A stretch of 64,000 bases of DNA from Roseobacter sp. MH60115 (GTDB lineage: Bacteria > Pseudomonadota > Alphaproteobacteria > Rhodobacterales > Rhodobacteraceae): the NCBI RefSeq assembly GCF_015644665.1, contig NZ_JADOBQ010000004.1, positions 255,501 to 319,500 of the forward strand. The letters run 5' to 3'. Under the pieces are notes generated by a model. It was not told the DNA's origin, searched no databases, and worked only from the letters and a program-made list of their open reading frames with translations. Of this stretch, positions 15,952-27,717 are shown piece after piece. Every line of letters begins with the position of its first letter. Position 1 is the stretch's first letter. Both the position numbers and the translations under genes were made by a program.

Positions 15952-17463
15952 ATGCTCTGGTCCCTCATCAAGATTATCCTTTTTGTCGGTGTTGTCGCGT
16001 TGCTGGCGCTTGGGGCCGGATACCTTTTGGAAAGCGAAGGCGGTGTTCAGGTCACCGTCATGGGCAGCGAATACACCTTTGGCCCACTGCAGTCGGTGAT
16101 TGCCATCGCGGTGCTGGTGGTGGCGCTCTGGGTGTTGCTCAAACTGGTGTCCCTGCTGGTGGCAACATGGCGTTTCCTGAACGGAGACGAGACGGCCCTG
16201 TCGCGATATTTTGACCGCAACCGCGAGCGCAAAGGGTTCGACGCGCTGTCCGAAGGCATGATGGCGCTGGCCAGTGGCGAGGGGCGGCTGGCCATGACCA
16301 AGGCGGCCAAGGCCGAGAAATATCTTGGCAAACCGGAGCTGACGAACCTCCTGACGGCGCAAGCGGCTGAGATGGCAGGTGACCGACAGAAGGCGGAGGA
16401 AACCTACAAGAAGCTGGTGACCAATGACGCCACGCGGTTTGTGGGCGTGCGCGGTATTCTCAAGCAGAAACTGGCGGATGGGGATACTGAAACGGCGCTG
16501 AAACTGGCGGAAAAAGCCTTTGCAATCAAACCCAAACATGAAGAGACGCAGGATGTGTTGTTGCGGCTGCAGGCGCAGAAAGAAGACTGGTCCGGCGCAC
16601 GTCAGACGCTGAGCGCGAAGCTCAAGCACGGCAATCTGCCGCGCGACGTGCACAAGCGGCGCGATGCGGTGCTGGCCTTGTCCGAGGCCAAGGATGTCCT
16701 GTCGGACGGCAGCGGTATTGAGACACAGGAAAAGGCGATCGAGGCCAACAAGCTGTCACCTGATCTGATCCCGGCGGCGGTCATGGCGGCGCACAGCTAC
16801 ATCGAAAAAGGCAAGCCGCGCCTTGCCACGCGGTTGCTGAAAAAGGCGTGGGACGTGGCGCCGCACCCTGATCTCGCCGCTGCCTTTGCCGCCATTGAAC
16901 CCGAAGAAACGTCGGAGCAGCGCCTGAAGCGCTTTGCCGCTCTGACGCGCAGCAATCCGCAGCACCCTGAAACGCGCATGCTGCTGGCCGAACTCCACAT
17001 CGCAAATGAGGATTTCCCCGAAGCCCGTCGCGCCCTTGGGGATTTGGTCGAAACCGATCCGACCGCGCGATCCGTGACCTTGATGGCGGCCATCGAGCGG
17101 GGCGAGGGTGCGGATGATGCGGTGGTGCGCGGCTGGCTGGCGCGGGCGTTGACCGTATCGCGCGGTCCGCAGTGGATTTGTGACAATTGCCAGCATATCC
17201 ACGCGGAATGGGCGCCGATCTGCGAAAACTGCGAGAGTTTCGACACGCTGGCGTGGAAGACACCACCCCTTTCCGAGGTGGCGATGCCCGGGGGCGTGCA
17301 GATGTTGCCACTGATCGTGGGCGCGGTTGAAGATGACGTGAGCAAGGCACCGGATGACGATGCTGCGGATGACGTTATCGAAGACGCGGAGCTGCTGGAG
17401 CCGGATGTAACCGATGTCGACGTGGTTGAGAGCGAGCCCGCCCTGGAAGAGAAACGCGCCTGA
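15952..17463 (+). CDS. hemY: HemY-like TPR membrane protein with C-terminal zinc ribbon
   Basis: 503 residues. Two N-terminal membrane helices (about 5-25 and 45-67) belong to HemY_N, followed by TPR-like helices (ETALKLAEKAFAIKPKHEE and others). At 410-427 there is a CX2C-X10-CX2C zinc ribbon (CDNC, CENC), then an acidic tail. This is the HemY of the hemCDXY type, not protoporphyrinogen oxidase; its role in haem synthesis is unproved and membrane scaffolding is possible. It follows the Mic60-like gene by 13 bp. Confidence 0.88.
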   Translation: MLWSLIKIILFVGVVALLALGAGYLLESEGGVQVTVMGSEYTFGPLQSVIAIAVLVVALWVLLKLVSLLVATWRFLNGDETALSRYFDRNRERKGFDALSEGMMALASGEGRLAMTKAAKAEKYLGKPELTNLLTAQAAEMAGDRQKAEETYKKLVTNDATRFVGVRGILKQKLADGDTETALKLAEKAFAIKPKHEETQDVLLRLQAQKEDWSGARQTLSAKLKHGNLPRDVHKRRDAVLALSEAKDVLSDGSGIETQEKAIEANKLSPDLIPAAVMAAHSYIEKGKPRLATRLLKKAWDVAPHPDLAAAFAAIEPEETSEQRLKRFAALTRSNPQHPETRMLLAELHIANEDFPEARRALGDLVETDPTARSVTLMAAIERGEGADDAVVRGWLARALTVSRGPQWICDNCQHIHAEWAPICENCESFDTLAWKTPPLSEVAMPGGVQMLPLIVGAVEDDVSKAPDDDAADDVIEDAELLEPDVTDVDVVESEPALEEKRA

Positions 17464-17467
17464 GGTC

Positions 17468-17498
17468 TTGACCTTCCAGTAACTGGAGGCCTTATCTC
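17468..17498 (+). promoter_or_regulatory. CueR-type operator/promoter of copA
   Basis: TTGACC (17468-17473) and TATCTC (17493-17498) are separated by 19 bp, the overlong spacing typical of MerR-family promoters. The spacer carries the dyad CTTCCAGT-A-ACTGGAGG. The sequence closely follows known copA promoters controlled by CueR. It lies 30 bp before copA, whose operon includes cueR itself. Confidence 0.85.
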
Positions 17499-17527
17499 TA
17501 TCCCTGAACTGCTTCGGGGGCCTGCGC

Positions 17528-19783
17528 GTGCTGGACACTCAAAAGATCACACTGACCGTTGAAAACATGTCGTGCGCCTCCTGCGTGGGACGGGTGGACC
17601 GTGCCCTCGCGGAGGTGCCGGGTGTCGTTGACGTTGCCGTCAACCTCGCAACGGAAGAGGCAACCGTACATGTGCGGGGCGATGGCCCCTCTGCGGAAAC
17701 CCTTGCGCTTCAGGCGACGGATGCCGGATACCCTGCCAAAGTCCTGCAGGGCCGCGACGCGGATGACCAGGCCAACCGCCAGAGCGCGCAGGCCGACGCG
17801 CTTGGGAAACGCACATGGATTGCTGCGCTTTTGACGCTGCCAGTCTTCGTGCTGGAAATGGGCGGGCACATGATCCCGGAGTTCCACCACTTCATTGCCG
17901 GCACCCTTGGCACGACGCAAAGCTGGTGGATACAGGCGCTGCTCACCACAGGGATCTTGCTGGGCCCGGGTCGGATGTTCTACGTGGCCGGTGTGTCAGC
18001 GCTGCGCAAGGGCGCACCGGATATGAACAGCCTTGTCGCTGTTGGGACATCCGCCGCCTATGGGTATTCGCTTTGCGTTCTTCTGGCACCCGAATTGCTG
18101 CCTGCCGCTGCGCAGGTTGTTTATTTCGAAGCGGCGGCGGTGATCATCACCTTCATTCTGCTGGGCCGATGGCTGGAAGCGCGCGCCAAGGGCAAGACCG
18201 GCGCGGCCATCCGGTCCTTGTTGAAACTACAACCGAAAACGGCGCAGGTGCTGCGGGGCGGGGTCGCGCAAACCGTCGCTGTCGATGAGATTGTGCCCGG
18301 CGATATCATCCTGCTGCGTCCGGGAGAGCGGGTGCCGGTCGATGCGGTGGTCACCGAAGGCGCCAGCCACATCGACGAAAGCATGATCACCGGGGAACCG
18401 ATGCCGGTGGAAAAATCCCTGGGCGACCCGGTGACGGCGGGGACAATCAATGGCCCCGGCAGCCTGCGTCTCGATGCCAAGAGGGTCGGGGCCGACACCG
18501 TGCTCGCCGGGATTATCCGCATGGTGCAGGAGGCGCAGGGTGCGAAGCTGCCTATTCAGGCCCTTGTTGATCGGGTGACGCTCTGGTTCGTGCCGGCAGT
18601 GCTTGGCCTGGCTGCGCTGACGGTGGTGATCTGGCTGGTTCTTGGGCCAGAACCGGTGGTGTCACATGCGCTTGTCGCAGGTGTTGCCGTACTGATCATT
18701 GCCTGCCCCTGCGCCATGGGTCTGGCCACGCCAACGTCGATCATGGTGGCCACCGGACGTGCGGCGGAACTCGGGGTGCTGTTCCGCAAGGGCGATGCCC
18801 TGCAGGCGCTCGCGGATGTGGATCTGATTGCGTTCGACAAAACCGGGACGCTGACAAAAGGGGAGCCCGTGTTGACCGACTTCGGTGCCTTGGGTGATTT
18901 TGACCGTGCTCATGCCCTGGCGCTGGTGGCGGCAGTGGAGGCGCGGGTGGAACATCCCGTGGCAGGCGCGATCGTCGAGGCCGCGCATGTGGACGTCGTC
19001 CAGATTCCGGAAGCACGCGATGTGACAGCGCTCAGCGGGCTGGGGGCCAGAGGATCTGTGGACGGCCATCTGGTTCTGGTGGGTTCGGACCGCCTGATGC
19101 AGGAAGAGGGCATCGATCTGGGCGACGCGCTGGGGCAGGGGCACACATTGGCGGCGCAGGGAAAAACCGTGTTTTTTGCCGCCATAGACGGCAAGCCCGC
19201 CGCGCTGATTGCGGTGTCCGATCAGATCAAGCCCAACGCGGCGGACGTGGTCGCCAGACTGCGGGAACAAGGGCGCCGCGTCGTCATGATCACCGGCGAT
19301 AAACAGGAAACCGCAGAGGCCGTGGCCGCCCGGATCGGGATCGACGAGGTTGTCGCTGGTGTCATGCCACAGGGCAAAACGGCCGCGTTAGAGACGTTTC
19401 GGTCAGCGGGTATCAAGGTCGCCTTTGTCGGTGACGGCATCAACGATGCGCCCGCTCTGGCCCGCGCGGACGTCGGGATCGCCATCGGCAGCGGCACGGA
19501 TATCGCCATCGGTGCAGCCGATGTCGTACTGATGTCCGGTGATCTGCGCGGGGTCAGCACGGCCCTGTCGGTCTCCCAGGCCGCAATGCGTAACATCCGC
19601 CAGAACCTGTTTTGGGCCTTTGCCTACAACACCGCGCTTATTCCGGTCGCGGCTGGGGTACTTTACGCCAGTCTGGGGCTGCTCTTGTCACCACAACTGG
19701 CGGCTGGCGCCATGGCGCTGTCCAGCCTTTTCGTGCTCAGCAACGCCTTGCGTCTGCGTGGATTGAAACGGGGGATCGCATGA
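17528..19783 (+). CDS. copA: Copper-exporting P1B-type ATPase
   Basis: 751 residues. One N-terminal HMA domain carries MSCASC (Cys15, Cys18). Eight membrane helices are predicted; the sixth has the transport motif CPC (393-395). The phosphorylated aspartate is Asp437 in DKTGTLTKG, the HP motif is in EHPVAGAI, and GDGINDAPALA closes the site. This is the Cu(I) class P1B-1. Start is GTG at 17528. The stop overlaps cueR as ATGA. It exports cytosolic Cu(I) and is induced by it; senC nearby points to copper handling for oxidases, but no physical link is seen. Confidence 0.95.
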   Translation: MLDTQKITLTVENMSCASCVGRVDRALAEVPGVVDVAVNLATEEATVHVRGDGPSAETLALQATDAGYPAKVLQGRDADDQANRQSAQADALGKRTWIAALLTLPVFVLEMGGHMIPEFHHFIAGTLGTTQSWWIQALLTTGILLGPGRMFYVAGVSALRKGAPDMNSLVAVGTSAAYGYSLCVLLAPELLPAAAQVVYFEAAAVIITFILLGRWLEARAKGKTGAAIRSLLKLQPKTAQVLRGGVAQTVAVDEIVPGDIILLRPGERVPVDAVVTEGASHIDESMITGEPMPVEKSLGDPVTAGTINGPGSLRLDAKRVGADTVLAGIIRMVQEAQGAKLPIQALVDRVTLWFVPAVLGLAALTVVIWLVLGPEPVVSHALVAGVAVLIIACPCAMGLATPTSIMVATGRAAELGVLFRKGDALQALADVDLIAFDKTGTLTKGEPVLTDFGALGDFDRAHALALVAAVEARVEHPVAGAIVEAAHVDVVQIPEARDVTALSGLGARGSVDGHLVLVGSDRLMQEEGIDLGDALGQGHTLAAQGKTVFFAAIDGKPAALIAVSDQIKPNAADVVARLREQGRRVVMITGDKQETAEAVAARIGIDEVVAGVMPQGKTAALETFRSAGIKVAFVGDGINDAPALARADVGIAIGSGTDIAIGAADVVLMSGDLRGVSTALSVSQAAMRNIRQNLFWAFAYNTALIPVAAGVLYASLGLLLSPQLAAGAMALSSLFVLSNALRLRGLKRGIA

Positions 19784-20178
19784 ATATTTCCGATGTCGCC
19801 AGCAGCACCGGGCTGCCGGTCAAAACCATCCGGTACTACGAGGATATCGGCCTGATCGCGCCTGCGCGCAGCGCCAATGGGTACCGCCAGTTTTCCGACA
19901 GTGATCTGCACAAGCTGGCCTTTATTGGCCGTGCGCGATCCTTGGGGTTTGGGATAGATGCTTGCCGCGACCTGCTGCGGCTTTACAACGATCAGACGCG
20001 CGCCAGTGCGGATGTGAAAAAGCTGGCACAATCCCATCTGGGCGAGATTGATCGCAAGATCGCTGAGCTGGGCCAGATGCGCGCAACGCTGTCTCACCTC
20101 ATTGATGCCTGTGCTGGAAACGACCGGCCCGATTGTCCGATCCTGGCTGATCTGGCGGCGGATCACGATCATGCTTGA
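19780..20178 (+). CDS. cueR: Cu(I)-responsive MerR-family regulator CueR
   Basis: 132 residues. The N-terminal MerR helix-turn-helix reads MNISDVASSTGLPVKTIRYYEDIGLI. A dimer helix follows, and the metal loop CAGNDRPDC places Cys111 and Cys119, equivalent to Cys112 and Cys120 of E. coli CueR. The ATG overlaps the copA stop. An operator of the right type stands before copA, giving autogenous control of the operon. Confidence 0.95.
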   Translation: MNISDVASSTGLPVKTIRYYEDIGLIAPARSANGYRQFSDSDLHKLAFIGRARSLGFGIDACRDLLRLYNDQTRASADVKKLAQSHLGEIDRKIAELGQMRATLSHLIDACAGNDRPDCPILADLAADHDHA

Positions 20179-20215
20179 CCCTTGACGCCAGCGGCAGACC
20201 CGTCAGGGTGCTCGC

Positions 20216-20650
20216 ATGAGTGAGATCTTCCAGCATCGCATCAAGGTCCTGTTCCAGCATTGCGACCCGGCGGGCATCGTCTTTTACCCGCGATACTTTG
20301 AAATGGTGAACCAGACCGTTGAGGAATGGCATGACAGCGGCCTGCAGCATTCGTTTTCGAAAATGCATATGGAATCAGGGCACGGGGTACCGACCGTCTC
20401 CATCGGGGCGGAATTCACCGCCCCCAGCAAGATGGGCGATGTGCTGACATGGTCGCTCTCGGTGCTGCGGCTGGGCCGGACATCCGCGCATCTGAGCGTC
20501 AAGGCGCGATGTGGTGACCAGTTGCGCATGACGGCGACGCCGGTGCTGGTCTATGTGCATATGGATTCCGGGCGCCCGGTGCCCTGGCCCGAAGACATCA
20601 GGTCCCGCATGTCGACCTACCTGGACGCTGGCGCGCAGCTGCCGGATTAG
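20216..20650 (+). CDS. 4HBT-like acyl-CoA thioesterase
   Basis: 144 residues with the hotdog-fold signature HCDPAGIVFYPRYFEM, whose Asp is catalytic in 4-hydroxybenzoyl-CoA thioesterases. The length fits. The real acyl-CoA substrate is unknown; in Rhodobacteraceae such genes often belong to aromatic or phenylacetyl-CoA metabolism. It is convergent with the XRE regulator, the stops lying three bases apart. Confidence 0.85.
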   Translation: MSEIFQHRIKVLFQHCDPAGIVFYPRYFEMVNQTVEEWHDSGLQHSFSKMHMESGHGVPTVSIGAEFTAPSKMGDVLTWSLSVLRLGRTSAHLSVKARCGDQLRMTATPVLVYVHMDSGRPVPWPEDIRSRMSTYLDAGAQLPD

Positions 20651-20653
20651 ACG

Positions 20654-21478
20654 TCAACGAACCTTGTCGGCGAGCTCAGAGAGCATCTCATGCACCCTGT
20701 CGGCCCCAATGATCGCGCGGCGTACCAGCCTGTCGAACTGCTTTGCAAACCCGCGGATCTGGTCGGGGCTGCTGATCACCAGATAGGCGTCTCCGATGTA
20801 AAGCGCGACGCGCTGTTTGCCGAAAACGGTGAACGGGGCGGAAAACGTCTGCGTCCCGTCATACAGATGCAGGCGCAGCGCCGGGTAATTCTTGCGACAC
20901 ACCCGCGCCATATAGGCAAGTTGTGCGCGACATTGATCGGGATCGGCACCCCGCCAGAGCCCGCTGCGCGCGGATAAATCCTGCAGTGTCTGCACCGGCA
21001 TGGCGATTTCGACATCCATGTCATCCAGTGAAATCTGGCCCAATACGTTCTCGACCCCGCCGCCACGGGCATCGGACACATTGGTTTCCGGTTCGGGGGC
21101 AAGGCTGACCATATCGGGCAGGGTCGATGGCACATAGCGCAGCTTGAAACCGGATGCGGCGCTGCGCCATTGATCCAGCGGTGTCGATCCGTCCGCTTGT
21201 ACGGCCTTCTCAATCTGCACGCTTTCCGCGACCTCCTGGCGGCCTTCCGGCGCATTTTCGAGGCAGAGCAGCCAATCCACCGAAACCCCGCTGACCCGCG
21301 CGATCCGGCGCAGTGTTTCGGCACGCGGCAGGCGGTCGCTCTCGGGGTTGAGAAACTGGCTGAGCGCGGACCGGTCCATGCCTACATCGCGCAGAAATTG
21401 CCCCTTACCGGCGGGATGCGACGCCAGCACCTGTTCAAGGCGTTCTTTGAACTGGGCGGAGAGATCACGTTTATCCAT
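20654..21478 (-). CDS. XRE-family transcriptional regulator
   Basis: About 274 residues. The N-terminal helix-turn-helix is GQFLRDVGMDRSALSQFLNPESDRLPRAETLRRIARVSG. The C-terminal half (about 150-270) has DPDQCRAQLAYMARVCRKNYPALRLHLYDG and reads like a ligand or dimer domain that I cannot name. Met at 21478 (MDKRDL) is my start; one six codons upstream is possible. It is divergent from the desaturase gene, so that gene is a likely target. Confidence 0.8.
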   Translation of the reverse strand: MDKRDLSAQFKERLEQVLASHPAGKGQFLRDVGMDRSALSQFLNPESDRLPRAETLRRIARVSGVSVDWLLCLENAPEGRQEVAESVQIEKAVQADGSTPLDQWRSAASGFKLRYVPSTLPDMVSLAPEPETNVSDARGGGVENVLGQISLDDMDVEIAMPVQTLQDLSARSGLWRGADPDQCRAQLAYMARVCRKNYPALRLHLYDGTQTFSAPFTVFGKQRVALYIGDAYLVISSPDQIRGFAKQFDRLVRRAIIGADRVHEMLSELADKVR

Positions 21479-21640
21479 GTTGCGAGTATCCGACAATTGC
21501 GCAGAAACACAACAAATTCGTGAAAGCGTGACGAAAGTAATGCATCCAACGCAAATTCACGCTCTTGCGAGATTTGCCAATTCCGTCACCCTATTGCGCG
21601 GATCTTACCACATCACACATCATTGAAAGAAAGGGAAAAA

Positions 21641-22600
21641 TTGAAATCCCCTGACGTGACTACTCCTGCCATCGAATGGCCGACCGTGATCATCGGTGTG
21701 ATGTGCTATGTCGGTTTCGCGATATCCACCACCTCCTACGACGGGCTCGGACCCTGGATTTCCGGCATTCTCCTCGCCCTCGCCTTGACGCTTTATTCCT
21801 CCTTCAGCCATGAAGTTCTGCACGGGCATCCCTTCCGGAATGAGGTGCTAAACACTGCCTTTGTGTTTCCGGCACTGGGACTGGCCATTCCCTATCCGCG
21901 CTTTCGCGACACACATCTGGCGCACCACCACGACCCCGCGCTCACCGATCCCTACGACGATCCGGAAAGCAATTTCATCGATCCGTCGGTCTGGGCGAAA
22001 TGGGGTGTGGCGCGGCGCGTGATCTATACGTGGAACAACACGCTTCTGGGGCGCATGCTGGTTGGTCCAATTATTGCGCTACTCGTTTTCTACCGGGATG
22101 ATTTTCGTGCAGTTTTGCGAGGAAACACGCAGATTAGAGACGCATATCTTTTCCACGTCGCTGGCCTGATCCCCATCGTTCTCTGGTGGATCTGGATGGC
22201 AGATATGCCGGTCTGGCCCTACCTGCTCTGCGCCTATGCCAGCCATTCCATTCTCAAGATACGGACGTTTCTGGAACACCGCGCCCACGAACGCGCCCGT
22301 TGCCGCAGCGTGATCATCGAGGACCGTGGGTTGCTGTCCTTCCTGTTTCTCAAGAACAACCTGCACGCGGTGCACCATGCCTGCCCGCGTCTGCCTTGGT
22401 ACAGGTTGCAGAGCTACTACTTAGCGCGACGCTCCGCGTTTCTGGAACGCAATGGCGGCTATGCCTACCGCTCCTACGCGCAAATCGCAGGGTTGTTCCT
22501 GCTGAAAACCAAGGACCCGGTGCCGCATCTGCTCTGGCAGGACCCGGCGTTTCACCTGGAGAAGGACATCGCGGCGAAGTCCCCGACGACCGGCCTGTGA
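21641..22600 (+). CDS. Membrane fatty acid desaturase family protein
   Basis: About 319 residues with three histidine boxes, HEVLHGH, HLAHHHD and HAVHH, in the order of integral membrane di-iron desaturases and hydroxylases, and four to five membrane helices. I prefer TTG at 21641 because AAGGG stands six bases before it; a TTG at 21623 is also open. The product could act on fatty acyl chains or, less likely, carotenoids. The divergent XRE gene suggests regulated expression. The 144-bp gap holds AGCGTGA and TCACGCT in inverted order, a possible operator. Confidence 0.82.
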   Translation: MKSPDVTTPAIEWPTVIIGVMCYVGFAISTTSYDGLGPWISGILLALALTLYSSFSHEVLHGHPFRNEVLNTAFVFPALGLAIPYPRFRDTHLAHHHDPALTDPYDDPESNFIDPSVWAKWGVARRVIYTWNNTLLGRMLVGPIIALLVFYRDDFRAVLRGNTQIRDAYLFHVAGLIPIVLWWIWMADMPVWPYLLCAYASHSILKIRTFLEHRAHERARCRSVIIEDRGLLSFLFLKNNLHAVHHACPRLPWYRLQSYYLARRSAFLERNGGYAYRSYAQIAGLFLLKTKDPVPHLLWQDPAFHLEKDIAAKSPTTGL

Positions 22601-22671
22601 CATTTTGCTTGCAGTCGCGCCGCGCTTCCCGCTTTGATACCGCCTATCCGGGATCAGAGGGACATTCGGCC

Positions 22672-23475
22672 ATGACAGAGACAACCGCGCCAGTTTTGCT
22701 GGATCAATCGGATGGCATCGCGACGATCACCCTAAACCGCCCGAAATCCATGAATGCGCTGTCAGAGGAAGTGCTGGCGGCCCTGCAATCCGCCCTGGAT
22801 CAGATCGCCTCGGATCGGTCGGTTCGGGCCGTTATCCTGCGGGGGGCGGGGGCCCATTTCTGTGCGGGGCACAACCTCAAGGAAATGACCGCGCGGCGAC
22901 AGGATGCGGACGGCGGCAAAGCCTACTTCAACGCGCTGTTCCAGACTTGCTCCAAGATGATGATGTCCATCGTGAATCTGCCGCAACCGGTGATCGCTGA
23001 AGTGCAGGGCATCGCCACCGCGGCAGGCTGCCAGCTGGTTGCAACCTGCGATCTGGCTGTCGCGGCGCAGACCGCGCGTTTTGCCACGTCGGGCGTGAAT
23101 ATCGGACTTTTTTGCTCCACGCCCATGGTGGCCCTGTCGCGCAATGTGACACGGAAACAGGCGATGGAAATGCTGCTGCTGGGTGAATTCCAGACGGCGG
23201 AGAGGGCGGCAGAGATCGGATTGATCAACAGCGTCGTGCCCGATGCGGAGGTGTCTGACGCAACGCGCAAGATGGCTGCCACCATTGTTGGGAAAGCCCC
23301 CGCTGCTGTGAAAATCGGCAAGGAGGCGTTCTATAAACAGGCGGATATGGATCTTGCCTCTGCCTACGCGTACACGGGTGCCGCCATGGCAGAAAACATG
23401 ATGGCGCGCGATACCGAACGCGGGATCGACGCGTTCATCACCAAGAAACCGATGCCGGAATGGGCGGACGACTAG
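22672..23475 (+). CDS. Enoyl-CoA hydratase/isomerase family protein
   Basis: 267 residues from ATG 22672. Crotonase features are ITLNRPKSMNALSEE, the oxyanion-hole region LRGAGAHFCAGHNLKEM and VQGIATAAGCQLVATCDLAVA. The form resembles ECHDC3-type hydratases, which often lack one catalytic glutamate, so the reaction is uncertain. It lies 71 bp after the desaturase and may share its transcript. Confidence 0.85.
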   Translation: MTETTAPVLLDQSDGIATITLNRPKSMNALSEEVLAALQSALDQIASDRSVRAVILRGAGAHFCAGHNLKEMTARRQDADGGKAYFNALFQTCSKMMMSIVNLPQPVIAEVQGIATAAGCQLVATCDLAVAAQTARFATSGVNIGLFCSTPMVALSRNVTRKQAMEMLLLGEFQTAERAAEIGLINSVVPDAEVSDATRKMAATIVGKAPAAVKIGKEAFYKQADMDLASAYAYTGAAMAENMMARDTERGIDAFITKKPMPEWADD

Positions 23476-23494
23476 ACCCTAACAAAGCCTTTTG

Positions 23495-25948
<2,454 letters not shown>

Positions 25949-25987
25949 CTAAAGGGGAATGTCACGTCACGGGCACAATATTTTGTG

Positions 25988-26608
25988 TCAGATGACCGGC
26001 AGAACCACACCGACCAAGATCAGCAAAAATCCGGAGATTACATTGATGCGCGCCAGGGTTCGAGGTGCCGTGATCAGGGCCCGCACGTGGCTCACACAGC
26101 CCGCCAGCAAGAGGTTTCCGATGAGCGGGATTGCAACCGATGCCACAATGATCGCGCTCACGTCTCCCGCCGTTACGCTGCGCAGGTCAAAGAACCCCGG
26201 CAGCACGCCCATGTAGAAGAGCACTGCCTTGGGATTGCCGAGAATCGCAACGAGACCCGCGAGAAATCCGGGCCAAAGGCCGGGCCGTGTCAGGCGGCTG
26301 TCCGTGCTGATCTTCTGATCCGCGTGTCGGATCAGCAAGAGCCCCATGCCGACGAATACGCCGCAGGCCACCCACCGCAGCACCGCCATGAACACATCAA
26401 AAACCGATAGCACCCAGGAGATGCCCAGCACCGCAACCAGCGGCCACAGAATGTCTCCCACCGCGACACCCACGGCAAGCGGCCAGGCGGCACGAAACCC
26501 GCCGGACAGCGCCCGGGCCATCAGTGCCAGCCATACCGGGCCGGGCGTCAGAAACAGGATCACCAGCGCGCCCGCGTATAAAATCAGATCAGACCACGCG
26601 ATGCTCAT
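25988..26608 (-). CDS. LysE/RhtB-family exporter
   Basis: 206 residues with about six hydrophobic segments and the LysE signature near the start (LFLTPGPVWLALMARALSGG) and GNPKAVLFYMGVLPGFF in the middle. Family members export amino acids such as homoserine lactone, threonine or lysine. The ATG overlaps the recF stop, so it is translationally coupled to recF. It interrupts the usual recF-gyrB adjacency. Confidence 0.9.
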   Translation of the reverse strand: MSIAWSDLILYAGALVILFLTPGPVWLALMARALSGGFRAAWPLAVGVAVGDILWPLVAVLGISWVLSVFDVFMAVLRWVACGVFVGMGLLLIRHADQKISTDSRLTRPGLWPGFLAGLVAILGNPKAVLFYMGVLPGFFDLRSVTAGDVSAIIVASVAIPLIGNLLLAGCVSHVRALITAPRTLARINVISGFLLILVGVVLPVI

Positions 26609-27708
26609 GACCGGGGCAGAAGTTCAGAAAGCCCATCGCTATCGCGCACTTCGACGTATTGCGCGCGATCTCCCAGAGCCTCGAAAAGCGCAGGCTCCGT
26701 GCCTGTCATCCAGGCCTGCGCGCCGAGGACGGTGATTTCATCGTAGAGCGCGGCGCGCCGGTCCGGGTCGAGATGAGCAGCAACCTCGTCGAGCAACAGC
26801 AGCGGCGGTGCGTCGAAACCCTGCGCCAGCGCCCGCGCATTGGCAAGGATCAGCGAGACCAGAAGCGCCTTCTGCTCCCCGGTTGAACAGTCTTTCGCCG
26901 GCACATCCTTGGCCTGATACACCCCATAGAGATCAGCGCGATGCGGGCCAATCAGACTGCGCCCCGCGGCCATGTCACGCGCGCGACTGTCGGCCAATGC
27001 CGCGCGCAAATCCTCCTCGGTGTCCGGCAGTTCCCCCTCCGCATGGGTAAGCGTCAACGCCGCTGCTGGGAAAGCAGTTGTCGCATCTGTCTGCGCCTTG
27101 GCCAACTGCGCCAAAGCCGCACAACGATTAGCGTGGATCAAGACGCCAGATTGCGCCATCTGCGCCTCAAGCGCCCCGTACCACGCAGGGTCCCGCACCA
27201 TGTCCTTCAAAAGCCGGTTCCGCTCACGCATCGCGCGCTCATAGGTCAACGTGGCTTGGGCATGCCCGGGCTCAAAGCTCAACGTCATCCGGTCCAGAAA
27301 CCGCCGACGCCCTTCGGCCCCTTCAATCCACAGCCGGTCCATCGCCGGAATCAGCCACAGCACCCGCGCAATCCGCCCCAACGCCACCTGCGCGGCCGCT
27401 TTGTCATCGATCTTGACCTGCCGGGCTGCACCGCCTTCGGACCAGATCTCGATTTCATGTAATTGGTGCACCGACTGCAAAACACCAGACAGCTTCCACC
27501 CCAAAGCCTCCGGCCGCCGCGTCATATCCTCAGCACTGGACCGGCGCAGCCCGCGGCCCGGAGAAAACAGCGAGACCGCCTCCAACACATTGGTCTTGCC
27601 CGCGCCATTCGCGCCATACAAGGCCACAGGCCGCCCATCCAGCGCCAGCCGCCCCACTTTATGCGATCGGAAATGCGACAGGGTCAGCGATGTCAGATAC
27701 AGCGCCAT
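26605..27708 (-). CDS. recF: RecF, DNA repair and gap-filling protein
   Basis: 367 residues with Walker A GANGAGKTNVLEAVS, the ABC-type signature region STGEQKALLVSLILA and Walker B PPLLLLDEVAAHLD. RecF loads RecA at single-strand gaps with RecO and RecR. It follows dnaN by 47 bp, and that gap is almost filled by a dispersed intergenic element. Confidence 0.96.
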   Translation of the reverse strand: MALYLTSLTLSHFRSHKVGRLALDGRPVALYGANGAGKTNVLEAVSLFSPGRGLRRSSAEDMTRRPEALGWKLSGVLQSVHQLHEIEIWSEGGAARQVKIDDKAAAQVALGRIARVLWLIPAMDRLWIEGAEGRRRFLDRMTLSFEPGHAQATLTYERAMRERNRLLKDMVRDPAWYGALEAQMAQSGVLIHANRCAALAQLAKAQTDATTAFPAAALTLTHAEGELPDTEEDLRAALADSRARDMAAGRSLIGPHRADLYGVYQAKDVPAKDCSTGEQKALLVSLILANARALAQGFDAPPLLLLDEVAAHLDPDRRAALYDEITVLGAQAWMTGTEPALFEALGDRAQYVEVRDSDGLSELLPRS

Positions 27709-27717
27709 CGCCCGGCT

